Below are positions 50,001 to 57,319 of a stretch of 57,360 nt of DNA, piece by piece. The position numbers were made by a program, and so were the translations under genes. The notes below the pieces were generated by a model that saw only the letters and a program-made list of their open reading frames with translations, was not told the origin of the DNA and ran no database searches. Where the stretch lies: contig JAFUAD010000024.1 in assembly GCA_017460835.1 (NCBI GenBank), positions 1 to 57,360 on the forward strand, written 5' to 3'. Every line of letters starts with the position of its first letter. The stretch's first letter is position 1. The DNA comes from Oscillospiraceae bacterium. Its GTDB lineage: Bacteria > Bacillota > Clostridia > Oscillospirales > Ruminococcaceae.

Positions 50001-50585
50001 CACGTTCTGGCAACCGGCGAGGATGTCAACATCATGGTCTTCGATACCGAGGTTTACTCCAACACCGGCGGACAGGCTTCCAAGTCCTCCAATATCGGTC
50101 AGGTCGCACAGTTTGCTGCTGCCGGTAAGGCAATCGCAAAGAAGCGCCTCGCAGATATCGCAATGAGCTACGGCTACATCTATGTCGCACAGATCGCAAT
50201 GGGCGCGGATATGAACCAGACCCTCAAGGCGATCAAGGAAGCAGAGGCCTATCACGGCCCGTCCCTCATCATCGGCTATGCACCGTGCGAAATGCACTCC
50301 ATCAAGGGCGGCATGACCAACTGCCAGGCTGAGATGAAGAAGGCTGTTGACTGCGGCTACTGGAACAACTTCCGCTATGATCCGCGGCTCGCTGCCGAGG
50401 GCAAGAACCCGTTCCAGCTCGATTCCAAGGCTCCGACCGCGTCCTATCAGGACTTCATCATGGGCGAAGCACGTTACAGCGCACTGACCCGTTCCTTCCC
50501 GGAGCGTGCGAAGGAGCTGTTCGCAAAGGCAGAGGAAACTGCGGAAAACCGCTATGCTTACCTCACCAAGCTCGCCGGAAAGTAA
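47052..50585 (+). CDS. nifJ: Pyruvate:ferredoxin (flavodoxin) oxidoreductase, single-chain
   Basis: 1177 aa, the usual length of fused PFOR. Domain I begins with GIYPITPSSPMADYVDQW, then the gamma/beta-type domains. Two [4Fe-4S] ferredoxin motifs are CAKCNRCAFVCPH (~696) and CMGCGVCIGVCP (~750). The proximal cluster region includes CAGCAETSYARL. The TPP domain has GGDGWAYDIGFGG and EVYSNTGGQASKSS (~968-1010). It oxidises pyruvate to acetyl-CoA and CO2, reducing ferredoxin, and is central to fermentation. Monocistronic, with its own promoter and terminator. Codon use is strongly biased (mostly C/G third bases, few rare codons), as expected for an abundant protein. Confidence 0.97.
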   Translation: MAIVRKKKTMDGNNAAAWVSYAFTEVAGIYPITPSSPMADYVDQWSAQGMKNIFGTTVKVEEMQSEAGAAGTVHGSLNAGALTTTYTASQGLLLMIPNMYKIAGELLPCVFHVSARCVASHALNIFGDHSDVYACRQTGFAMLAETNPQEVMDLGAVAHLASIKSRVPFINFFDGFRTSHEIQKISVWDYEDLKEMTDMDAVKAFRDRALNPEQPVMRGSHENGDIFFQHREACNAYYDAVPAIVEEYMGKVNEKLGTDYKLFNYYGAADADRVIVAMGSICDVAEEVIDYLNKKGEKVGIVKVRLFRPFSAEKLVEAIPASAKTIAVLDRTKEPGSLGEPLYLDVVTALNVTGRTGIKVIGGRYGLGSKDTPPASVFAVYAELAKAEPKQQFTIGIVDDVTNLSLAEEDAPNTAAEGTIECKFWGLGGDGTVGANKDSIKIIGDHTDKYVQAYFQYDSKKTGGITISHLRFGDQPIKSPYYINKADFVACHNPSYIQKGYKMVNDVKPGGVFLINCQWTDEELSHHLNAEAKRYIAKNNIQLYVVNAIDLAAEIGLGKRTNTILQSAFFSLSKVLPEEEAIGYMKEKAQKFMKKGIEIVQMNEKAIDAGATAYRKVEVPADWADAVDTAEAAKLEGPDKLVKMVDSIMNPVGKMQGDALPVSAFTAHADGTFEQGASAYEKRGVAVMVPEWNAETCAKCNRCAFVCPHATIRPFALTEEEAAAAPEVTKFAPKPIVKTAYKYTLAVSAMDCMGCGVCIGVCPTNSLKMVSRESQEPQQAAFDYCVAKVAEKADVATNATLVSSQYKKPLLEFSGSCAGCAETSYARLITQLFGSRMYVSNATGCSSIWGGPAATSPYTTDANGRGPAWANSLFEDNAEHGLGMYLGQKAIRERLIAELQEVVANEKASDELKAAAQAYFDTVEDGEKNDAATAALVAELEKIADNCEKSADIVANKQYLSKKSVWIFGGDGWAYDIGFGGLDHVLATGEDVNIMVFDTEVYSNTGGQASKSSNIGQVAQFAAAGKAIAKKRLADIAMSYGYIYVAQIAMGADMNQTLKAIKEAEAYHGPSLIIGYAPCEMHSIKGGMTNCQAEMKKAVDCGYWNNFRYDPRLAAEGKNPFQLDSKAPTASYQDFIMGEARYSALTRSFPERAKELFAKAEETAENRYAYLTKLAGK

Positions 50586-50621
50586 TAATCCCCCGCACTG
50601 TGAAACGCAACTCACCGGAAG

Positions 50622-50655
50622 GCTCCGTGCAAACTGCACGGAGCTTTCTTTTTTT
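50622..50655 (+). terminator. Terminator of nifJ
   Basis: GCTCCGTGCA / TGCACGGAGC, 10-bp perfect stem with a 3-nt loop, then TTTCTTTTTTT. Confidence 0.95.
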
Positions 50656-50689
50656 CGGAGAATTATCGGAAATTTTATTGCGAAATCGC

Positions 50690-50718
50690 TTGCCTTTTTC
50701 CGGGAAATCGGGTATAAT
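50690..50718 (+). promoter_or_regulatory. Promoter of the oadG-oadB-adhE unit
   Basis: TTGCCT (50690-50695), 17-nt spacer, TATAAT (50713-50718), 34 nt before the start codon. Confidence 0.75.
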
Positions 50719-50752
50719 AAATATGTATGTATTATTCGAGGGAGGTCATTCC

Positions 50753-51229
50753 ATGTATATTCATCCGTTCCTCTTGGCAGAGGTGCAGGAGCAGCTTCCG
50801 GCGACGGAGGAAGTGAGGCAGAAAATGCTTCAGGGAACCGAGAAAATGAGCGGCACCGAAATCACCGCGATGACCATTGTCGGTCTCGCAGTCGTGTTTG
50901 CAGCGCTGCTGATCCTCGTCATTTTCCTTTACTGCTCCGGCACGGTCTTCAAGAAAACCGGGAAGCAGAAGAAATCTGAGCCCGCAAAGGCAGCACCCGC
51001 AAAGCCTGCTTCGCAGCAGCCAAAGCAGCAGCCGAAGGCCGCCCAGGCACCCGCTGCCGCAGAGGACGACGGCGAGATCATCGCGGCCATTATGGCGGCG
51101 ATCGCGGCAATGGGCGCGGCAGACGGGAAGGCATACCGGCTTCGCTCTGTCAGACAGGTAACGCGCGGAGGCTCCGGACGCTCCGTCTGGGCACAGGCCG
51201 GCTTACATGACGCAACAAAACCGTTCTAA
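50753..51229 (+). CDS. oadG: Sodium-pump decarboxylase gamma subunit (OadG family)
   Basis: 158 aa from the ATG at 50753 (GGGAGG upstream; earlier in-frame codons belong to the terminator region). One N-terminal transmembrane helix (TIVGLAVVFAALLILVIFLYCSG) is followed by a linker rich in Pro, Ala, Lys and Gln. The C-terminal OadG patch is DDGEIIAAIMAAIAAM, and the protein ends with Arg/Ser-rich strands. Gamma anchors and assembles the decarboxylase and helps bind the alpha subunit. It is followed 36 nt later by oadB. No alpha subunit or biotin carrier is encoded in the window. Confidence 0.87.
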   Translation: MYIHPFLLAEVQEQLPATEEVRQKMLQGTEKMSGTEITAMTIVGLAVVFAALLILVIFLYCSGTVFKKTGKQKKSEPAKAAPAKPASQQPKQQPKAAQAPAAAEDDGEIIAAIMAAIAAMGAADGKAYRLRSVRQVTRGGSGRSVWAQAGLHDATKPF

Positions 51230-51265
51230 CTGATGCACAATAAAATGAGATTGGAGGACTGACCA

Positions 51266-52480
51266 ATGGGCGGTGTAATTGAATTTTTCACCAACACAAT
51301 TGAAGGTCTCTGGAATGACAGCGGCATCCACGCACTGTTCAGCGGCGGGGGCTGGAAAAACCTGCTGATGATCCTGATTTCCTTTGTATTTATGTATCTG
51401 GCAATCGCAAAAGGCTTCGAGCCGCTGCTGCTGCTGCCGATCTCCTTCGGCATGCTGCTGACGAATCTGCCGATGGCGGAGCTGTATCACGCAAACCTCT
51501 GGCAGCTCAGTGCAGACGGCCACATCGACTACGGCGCGGTGCTGCGGGACGGCGGCCTGCTTGATATCCTGTATATGGGCGTCAAGCTGCAAATCTATCC
51601 GCCGCTGATCTTCCTCGGCATCGGCTGTATGACCGACTTCTCCCCGCTGATCGCAAACCCCAAGAGCTTCCTGCTCGGCGCAGCGGCACAGGGCGGCATC
51701 TTCTTCACCTTCGTTGTCGCGGGTCTGCTCGGCTTTACTGCGGCGGAGGCGGGCTCGATCGCCATTATCGGCGGCGCGGACGGCCCGACCGCAATCTATG
51801 TCTCCACACGCCTGCTCACCGGTGGCGGCGCCATTACGACGGGTAATATCGCGCTCGCTGCATATACTTATATGGCACTTGTCCCGATCATTCAGCCGCC
51901 GATCATGCGCCTGATGACCACCAAGAAGCAGCGCGCCGTCAAGATGGAGCAGCTCAGAACCGTCTCCAAGACCGAGAAGATCATCTTCCCGATCGCGGTC
52001 ACGATCATCGTCTCGCTGCTGGTTCCCTCCGCGGCACCGCTCGTCGGCATGCTGATGTTCGGCAATCTGCTGAAGGAATCCGGCGTTGCGGCGCGTCTGA
52101 TCGACACGGCACAGAATGCGCTGATGAACATTATCACGATCTTCCTCGGCATTTCGGTCGGCGCAACGACAAAGGCTGACCAGATCTTCAGCCTGAAGTT
52201 CGGCGGCGTCATGCTGCTGGGCGTCATCGCCTTCTCGCTCGGTACCGCGTGCGGTCTGCTCTTCGGCAAGATCATGTACCGCGTCACCGGCGGAAAGGTC
52301 AATCCGCTGATCGGCTCTGCGGGCGTTTCCGCTGTCCCGATGGCGGCGCGTATCTCCCAGAAGGTCGGTGCGGAGACCGATCCGACAAACTTCCTGCTGA
52401 TGCACGCAATGGGACCGAATGTCGCCGGCGTCATCGGCTCGGCAGTCGCCGCGGGCGTACTGCTCTCTGTGATCGGCTGA
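51266..52480 (+). CDS. oadB: Sodium ion-translocating decarboxylase beta subunit (OadB/MmdB/GcdB)
   Basis: 404 aa, ATG with TTGGAGG upstream. About nine transmembrane segments. Family marks: the long conserved IAKGFEPLLLLPISFGMLL-like opening, a Gly/Asp-rich IIGGADGPTAIYVSTRL (~172-188, containing the Na+-linked Asp), and a C-terminal GSAGVSAVPMAARISQ with the conserved Ser and Arg. It carries Na+ outward as carboxybiotin is decarboxylated. Whether the substrate is oxaloacetate, methylmalonyl-CoA or glutaconyl-CoA depends on the alpha subunit, which is not here. AdhE follows after 50 nt. Confidence 0.93.
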   Translation: MGGVIEFFTNTIEGLWNDSGIHALFSGGGWKNLLMILISFVFMYLAIAKGFEPLLLLPISFGMLLTNLPMAELYHANLWQLSADGHIDYGAVLRDGGLLDILYMGVKLQIYPPLIFLGIGCMTDFSPLIANPKSFLLGAAAQGGIFFTFVVAGLLGFTAAEAGSIAIIGGADGPTAIYVSTRLLTGGGAITTGNIALAAYTYMALVPIIQPPIMRLMTTKKQRAVKMEQLRTVSKTEKIIFPIAVTIIVSLLVPSAAPLVGMLMFGNLLKESGVAARLIDTAQNALMNIITIFLGISVGATTKADQIFSLKFGGVMLLGVIAFSLGTACGLLFGKIMYRVTGGKVNPLIGSAGVSAVPMAARISQKVGAETDPTNFLLMHAMGPNVAGVIGSAVAAGVLLSVIG

Positions 52481-52530
52481 TCTGATTTCCCGTGTGCTGC
52501 GGCATACGGCAAACAATAAGGAGTATTGCT

Positions 52531-55146
52531 ATGAAAGAATACCAGATTGTTGATACAGTGGATGCGCTGAAGGAGCTGCTCGCAAGAGTCCGGAAGGCGC
52601 AGGAGGAATTTTCCACATTCCCGCAGGAGAAGGTCGATGCGATCTTCCGTGCGGCGGCAATTGCCGCGAATCAGGCGCGGATCCCGCTCGCCAAAATGGC
52701 GGTCGAGGAGACCGGCATGGGCGTTATGGAGGATAAGGTCATCAAGAATCACTTTGCCTCCGAATATATCTACAATGCATACCGCGATACGAAAACCTGC
52801 GGCGTGATCGAGCGCAACGAGGCATTCGGCACCATGCGGATTGCAGAGCCGATCGGTGTCATCGCGGCGGTCATCCCGACCACGAACCCGACCTCTACCG
52901 CGATCTTCAAGACGCTGATTACGCTGAAAACGCGGAACGGCATCATCATTTCGCCGCACCCGCGCGCAAAGGAATCGACTATCGCGGCGACGAGAATTGT
53001 CGCGGAGGCAGCCTATGCCGCCGGCGCACCGGAGGGGCTGATCGGCTGGATCGACAAGCCGAGCCTTGACATGACCAACACCGTCATGAAGTATTCCGAC
53101 CTGATCCTCGCGACGGGCGGTCCGGGCATGGTGCATGCGGCATATTCCAGCGGCAAGCCGGCACTCGGCGTCGGCGCGGGCAATACCCCCGCGATCATCG
53201 ACGATTCCGCCGATATCACGCTTGCGGTCAACTCGATCATCCACTCCAAAACCTTCGATAACGGCATGATCTGCGCCTCCGAGCAGTCCACGATCGTCCT
53301 CGACAGCATCTATGACGCGGTCAAGGCGGAATTCACCGCGCGCGGCTGCTATTTCCTCAAGGGCGACGAGCTCGACAGGGTGCGGCAGACCATTATCATC
53401 AACGGCTCGCTGAATGCGAAGATCGTCGGACAGAGCGCCTATAAGATCGCGCAGCTCTCCGGCGTCGAGGTTCCGGAAACGGCGAAAATTCTGATCGGTG
53501 AGGTCGAAAATGTCGATATCACCGAGGAATTTGCACACGAAAAGCTCTCTCCGGTGCTCGCGATGTACCGCGCAAAGGACTTTGAGGAGGCCATGCAGAA
53601 GGCGGAGCGCCTGATCGCAGACGGCGGCTACGGCCACACCTCCTCGGTCTATCTGAATGCGGTCACCGAGCGCGCGAAGATCGACAAAATGGCGGCGCGC
53701 ATGAAAACCTGCCGCATCGTGGTCAATACCCCGTCCTCGCACGGCGGTATCGGCGACCTGTATAATTTCAATCTCGCGCCCTCTCTGACGCTGGGCTGCG
53801 GCTCGTGGGGCGGCAACTCCGTCAGCGAAAATGTCGGCGTCAAGCATCTGCTCAATATCAAAACCGTTGCAGAAAGGAGAGAGAATATGCTCTGGTTCCG
53901 TGCGCCGGAAAAGGTCTATATCAAGCAGGGCTGCCTGCCCGTTGCGCTCGATGAGCTGGGCAAGGTTCTCAATAAAAAGCGCGCGTTCATCGTGACCGAC
54001 AGCTTCCTTTTCAAGAACGGCTATACGAAGGCGATCACCGATAAGCTCGATGCGCTCGGCATCGTACACAGCACCTTCTTCGACGTCGCGCCGGATCCCT
54101 CGCTCGGCTCTGCGGTCAAGGGCACCGAGGCCATGACGGCCTTCGCGCCGGATGTGATCATCGCAGTCGGCGGCGGCTCGGCAATGGATGCCGCAAAGAT
54201 CATGTGGGTGATGTACGAGCATCCGGAGGTCGATTTCCTCGACATGGCGATGCGCTTCTCCGATATCCGCAAGCGCATCTACACCTTCCCGAAAATGGGC
54301 GAAAAGGCGTATTTCATCGCCGTTCCGACCTCTGCCGGCACCGGCTCCGAGGTCACGCCGTTTGCGGTCATCACCGATGAGAAATCCGGCGTCAAGTATC
54401 CGCTCGCGGACTATGAGCTGATGCCGAATATGGCGATTGTCGATCCGGATCTAATGAAAACCGCGCCGAAGAGCCTGACCTCCGCGTCCGGCATCGACGT
54501 CGCAACACACGCGCTGGAGGCGTATGCTTCCATGATGGCGACCGACTACACCGACGGGCTGGCGCTGCGCGCGCTGAAGCTGGTGTTTGAGTATCTCCCG
54601 CGCACCTATCAGAACGGCGTCAATGACCCGGAAGCATGGGAGAAAATGGCCAATGCCGCGACGATGGCGGGCATGGCATTCGCAAACGCATTCCTCGGCG
54701 TCTGCCACTCGATGGCGCACAAGCTCGGCGCCTTCCACCACATCCCGCACGGCGTCGCAAATGCGCTGATGCTGGAGCAGGTGCTGCGGTTCAATTCCGC
54801 AGAGGTTCCGCCGAAAATGGGCACCTTCCCGCAGTACAGCTATCCGCACACGCTCGCACGCTATGCGGAGATTGCCGATGCGCTGGGGCTCGGCGGCAGA
54901 ACCAATGAGAAGAAGCTCGAAGCGCTGATCAAAGCGCTCAATGATCTGAAGGCTGTGATCGGCATTCCGAACAGCATCCGCGAATGGGGCATCGACGAGG
55001 AGAAGTTCCTTGCGACGCTCGACGAAATGTCCGAGCACGCGTTCGACGATCAGTGCACCGGTGCAAATCCGCGCTATCCGCTGGTCGCTGAGATCAAGCA
55101 GATGTATCTCAACGCCTATTACGGCAAGAACAAGGAAACCGTGTAA
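52531..55146 (+). CDS. adhE: Bifunctional acetaldehyde/alcohol dehydrogenase AdhE
   Basis: 871 aa from the ATG at 52531 (AAGGAG upstream). The N-terminal CoA-acylating aldehyde dehydrogenase (~1-440) has the catalytic Cys in FDNGMICASEQS (~248). The linker ends KTVAERREN. The C-terminal iron-type alcohol dehydrogenase (~453-871) has GGGSAMDAAK (~546-555) and the Fe-binding His region CHSMAHKLGAFHHIPHG. It turns acetyl-CoA into ethanol in two NADH-dependent steps and in relatives forms long filaments (spirosomes). An AAAGGAGA box sits inside the linker with an in-frame ATG at 53887 (see separate entry). It is followed 15 nt later by the kinase-like gene. Confidence 0.97.
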   Translation: MKEYQIVDTVDALKELLARVRKAQEEFSTFPQEKVDAIFRAAAIAANQARIPLAKMAVEETGMGVMEDKVIKNHFASEYIYNAYRDTKTCGVIERNEAFGTMRIAEPIGVIAAVIPTTNPTSTAIFKTLITLKTRNGIIISPHPRAKESTIAATRIVAEAAYAAGAPEGLIGWIDKPSLDMTNTVMKYSDLILATGGPGMVHAAYSSGKPALGVGAGNTPAIIDDSADITLAVNSIIHSKTFDNGMICASEQSTIVLDSIYDAVKAEFTARGCYFLKGDELDRVRQTIIINGSLNAKIVGQSAYKIAQLSGVEVPETAKILIGEVENVDITEEFAHEKLSPVLAMYRAKDFEEAMQKAERLIADGGYGHTSSVYLNAVTERAKIDKMAARMKTCRIVVNTPSSHGGIGDLYNFNLAPSLTLGCGSWGGNSVSENVGVKHLLNIKTVAERRENMLWFRAPEKVYIKQGCLPVALDELGKVLNKKRAFIVTDSFLFKNGYTKAITDKLDALGIVHSTFFDVAPDPSLGSAVKGTEAMTAFAPDVIIAVGGGSAMDAAKIMWVMYEHPEVDFLDMAMRFSDIRKRIYTFPKMGEKAYFIAVPTSAGTGSEVTPFAVITDEKSGVKYPLADYELMPNMAIVDPDLMKTAPKSLTSASGIDVATHALEAYASMMATDYTDGLALRALKLVFEYLPRTYQNGVNDPEAWEKMANAATMAGMAFANAFLGVCHSMAHKLGAFHHIPHGVANALMLEQVLRFNSAEVPPKMGTFPQYSYPHTLARYAEIADALGLGGRTNEKKLEALIKALNDLKAVIGIPNSIREWGIDEEKFLATLDEMSEHAFDDQCTGANPRYPLVAEIKQMYLNAYYGKNKETV
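53873..53889 (+). promoter_or_regulatory. Internal in-frame ribosome binding site inside adhE
   Basis: AAAGGAGA (53873-53880), 6-nt spacer, ATG (53887-53889) in the adhE frame, at codon 453. Translation from here would give a 419-residue stand-alone iron-type alcohol dehydrogenase starting MLWFRAPEKVY. The sequence uses consecutive AGG AGA arginine codons, unlike the CGC/CGT preferred around it. Confidence 0.5.
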
Positions 55147-55161
55147 AAAGGGGGTTATCGT

Positions 55162-55920
55162 ATGACAGTACAGGAGGATCTGATTATTGCAAAGCGCCCG
55201 AACAAGGTGATCTACCGCGAGGGGGATACCGTTGTCAAGCTGTTCAATACGGATTATTCCAAGGCATCGGTGCTGAACGAGGCGCTCAATCAGGCGCGTG
55301 TCGAGGAGACCGATCTCAACATCCCGCGGATTCACGAGGTTTTCAAGGTTGACGGGCAGTGGGCGATCCGTTCGGATTTCATCGAGGGCAAGACCCTGCA
55401 GCAGCTCATGGATGAAAACCCCGACAAGAAGGACGAGTATCTGAAGCAGCTTGTCGAGCTGCAAATGCTGATTCACACCAAGCGTGCTCCGCTCCTGACC
55501 AAGCTCAAGGACAAGATGCACCGCAAGATCAGCGACAGCAAATTTGAGGCGACCGTTCGCTTCGAGCTGCACACCCGTCTCGAGGGTATGCCGAAGCACA
55601 AGAAGGTCTGCCACGGCGACTTCAACCCGTCCAATGTCATCATCACCCCGGACGGCACGCCGTTTATCATCGACTGGGCACACGCGACGCAGGGCAATGC
55701 CTCCGCGGATGTCGCCCGCACCTATCTGTACCTGACGCTCGAGGGCAAGGAGCAGCTCGCGAAGGAGTATCTCAAGCTGTTCTGCAAGATGAGCGACACG
55801 GCTTTGCAGTATGTGCAGAACTGGATGCCGATCGTCGCGGCATCGCAGTCCGTCAAGGAGAACAACCCCGAGGATTTCGAGATGCTCTCCCGCTGGGTCA
55901 ATGTGGTCGATTACGTCTGA
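55162..55920 (+). CDS. Aminoglycoside phosphotransferase/choline kinase-like protein (TIGR02172-like)
   Basis: 252 aa, ATG with AAGGGGG upstream. Protein-kinase-like fold: KVIYREGDTVVKLFN (P-loop equivalent and Lys), then the catalytic loop VCHGDFNPSNVIITPDG (HGD and Asn, ~149-165) and the metal motif FIIDWAHATQGNASADVA (~169-186). This is a complete active-site set. Related proteins are annotated as putative aminoglycoside phosphotransferases, but no resistance role is supported; small-molecule or sugar kinase activity is as likely. It lies 15 nt after adhE and ends before a strong terminator, so it belongs to the fermentation unit. Confidence 0.85.
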   Translation: MTVQEDLIIAKRPNKVIYREGDTVVKLFNTDYSKASVLNEALNQARVEETDLNIPRIHEVFKVDGQWAIRSDFIEGKTLQQLMDENPDKKDEYLKQLVELQMLIHTKRAPLLTKLKDKMHRKISDSKFEATVRFELHTRLEGMPKHKKVCHGDFNPSNVIITPDGTPFIIDWAHATQGNASADVARTYLYLTLEGKEQLAKEYLKLFCKMSDTALQYVQNWMPIVAASQSVKENNPEDFEMLSRWVNVVDYV

Positions 55921-55940
55921 GACAATGCAAATTACAAGCC

Positions 55941-55973
55941 GAGCCTCCTGTGTGAATGCAGGAGGCTCTTTTT
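55941..55973 (+). terminator. Terminator of the oadG-adhE-kinase unit
   Basis: GAGCCTCCTG / CAGGAGGCTC, 10-bp perfect stem with an 8-nt loop, then TTTTTG. The stem resembles that of the secG terminator. Confidence 0.92.
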
Positions 55974-55980
55974 GCCGAAA

Positions 55981-56024
55981 AAGGTATCGCTTTGCGATGT
56001 ATACGCATCGCAAAGCGATACCTT
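55981..56024. repeat. Perfect 19-bp inverted repeat
   Basis: AAGGTATCGCTTTGCGATG and CATCGCAAAGCGATACCTT separated by TATACG. The right half is the end block of repeat R2 copies a and b (ATCGCAAAGCGAT, CGCAGCGATACC), so this looks like two R2 ends joined head to head. Confidence 0.9.
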
Positions 56025-56101
56025 ATAATATCAAAAATGAATGAAACCGCTCTTCACGGGGCATGCTACATGCAATACAACAGATGAAAGGCGGTTTTGT
56101 G

Positions 56102-57253
56102 ATGCAATGGATGACCGAGGAGACCGGCTGGCTGCTGCCTGAGGCGGCGCTTTCGGGAAGCGAGATGCTTCAGCCGGAGCGGCTGCTGCGGCTCGGCGCG
56201 GGACTGGTGCAGGCGGCGCCGGCATGCATGGTCGGCTGCGCGGAGGGCGGCTTTGCCCGCGCCTGTGCAATGCAGATATGCAGCGGGGCAGCGGCAGCCG
56301 GCGGCGATGCCGTCCTGATCCCGGAGTGTACGATCGGGGAGCTCGGCACGTCCTCTCTGCACACGCCCTGCGGCGTTCTGGCATACTGCGCGGACAACGG
56401 GCTCCGGCTGTTTTCGCGGGGGCTTCTGCCGCTGACCGCTGCACAGGAGCAGACCGTTCTGAACGGCGGGACAGAGCCCGGCATGCTCCGCGGCAGCGAA
56501 TACGGAAACATCACGGACGGTTCGGCACTGCGGCAATATTATGTCAACCGCCTGAAAGCGCGCCTGCCGGAGCACATGCCCGCCCGCGTTCATGCCGAAA
56601 CCGCGCAGCACCGCCTGCAATCGTTGCTTTCGCCGCTGCTGAGGGGAGGCCGCGGCGATGTGCTGACGCTTCAAATTTCTGCGGATGGCTGCCGCGCCTC
56701 GGTCTATTCGGAAAAGCACGGTTGGATTTTCTATGAAAAGCTGCTGCTCATGGTCGCGCTTGCCTATCTGGAGCAGGGCGAGGACGCCGCGCTGCCTTAC
56801 TGGCTCCCGCAGACCGCCGGAGCGCTCGGCAGCCGGTTCGGGCGGCGTGTGCTGCGCTTTGCCCCGCACCCCGACGGCGGCGATACCGAGGCGCGGGCGC
56901 TTGCCGTGCGGCAGGGCTTTGCGCTCGACGGTGCGCTGCTTTGTGCGGATTTCCTGCGCTTTCATGCGGAACGATACCGCGATTTACAGCGCTGGGCAGA
57001 TGCGATCCCGCCCTGTCATACGATCCGGCGCGTGCTTTCTGCATCCCGCGCAAGGGATGCGGCGGAGCGCTGTGCGCGCAGCATGCAGATTCGGAAAACG
57101 CCGGAGGGCATCCGCGCAGAGGACGCCCGCGGCACTGCGCTGCTGCACCCCGCCCGCAGCGGAAAGACCGCGGCGCTGCTGATCGAGGCGGCGAATATGG
57201 AGCTTGCGCAGGAGCTCGCCGCCGAGCTGACGCCGCCCCTCAGCGGAGAGTAA
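56102..57253 (+). CDS. Degenerate alpha-D-phosphohexomutase-like protein
   Basis: 383 aa from the ATG at 56102 (AAAGGCGG 8 nt upstream). Segments resemble phosphoglucomutase/phosphomannomutase domains I to III: GVLAYCADNGLRLFSRGLLPLTAAQEQTV in the position of S-H-N-P..N-G-x-K-x-F, then ISADGCRASVYSEKHGWIFYEKLLLM for the D-x-D-x-D-R metal loop, then a domain III-like end. The catalytic Ser, the three metal Asp residues and most of the phosphate loop are missing or replaced. The protein is probably not a mutase and may be regulatory. The family call rests on spacing and hydrophobic pattern only, so confidence is limited. Confidence 0.45.
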   Translation: MQWMTEETGWLLPEAALSGSEMLQPERLLRLGAGLVQAAPACMVGCAEGGFARACAMQICSGAAAAGGDAVLIPECTIGELGTSSLHTPCGVLAYCADNGLRLFSRGLLPLTAAQEQTVLNGGTEPGMLRGSEYGNITDGSALRQYYVNRLKARLPEHMPARVHAETAQHRLQSLLSPLLRGGRGDVLTLQISADGCRASVYSEKHGWIFYEKLLLMVALAYLEQGEDAALPYWLPQTAGALGSRFGRRVLRFAPHPDGGDTEARALAVRQGFALDGALLCADFLRFHAERYRDLQRWADAIPPCHTIRRVLSASRARDAAERCARSMQIRKTPEGIRAEDARGTALLHPARSGKTAALLIEAANMELAQELAAELTPPLSGE

Positions 57254-57319
57254 ACAGCCGGACGGCTCGCCCGCAGAAGGCGTATCAAAAGCTCACTGAG
57301 ACTTCATTAGAACAAAACT

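Noticed and set aside
47031-50639. A 1202-codon open frame antisense to the whole of nifJ
   Set aside because: Its codons are complements of the highly biased nifJ codons (mostly C/G at third positions), which suppresses antisense stops. Translation is low-complexity and resembles no protein; no start signal.
51892-54222. A 776-codon minus-strand open frame across oadB and adhE
   Set aside because: A shadow of G+C-rich coding sequence; no signal or motif, and the sense genes are certain.
55162-55920. Aminoglycoside resistance gene
   Set aside because: The fold and catalytic residues are shared by many small-molecule kinases; there is no resistance cassette or mobile context, and it sits in a fermentation operon.
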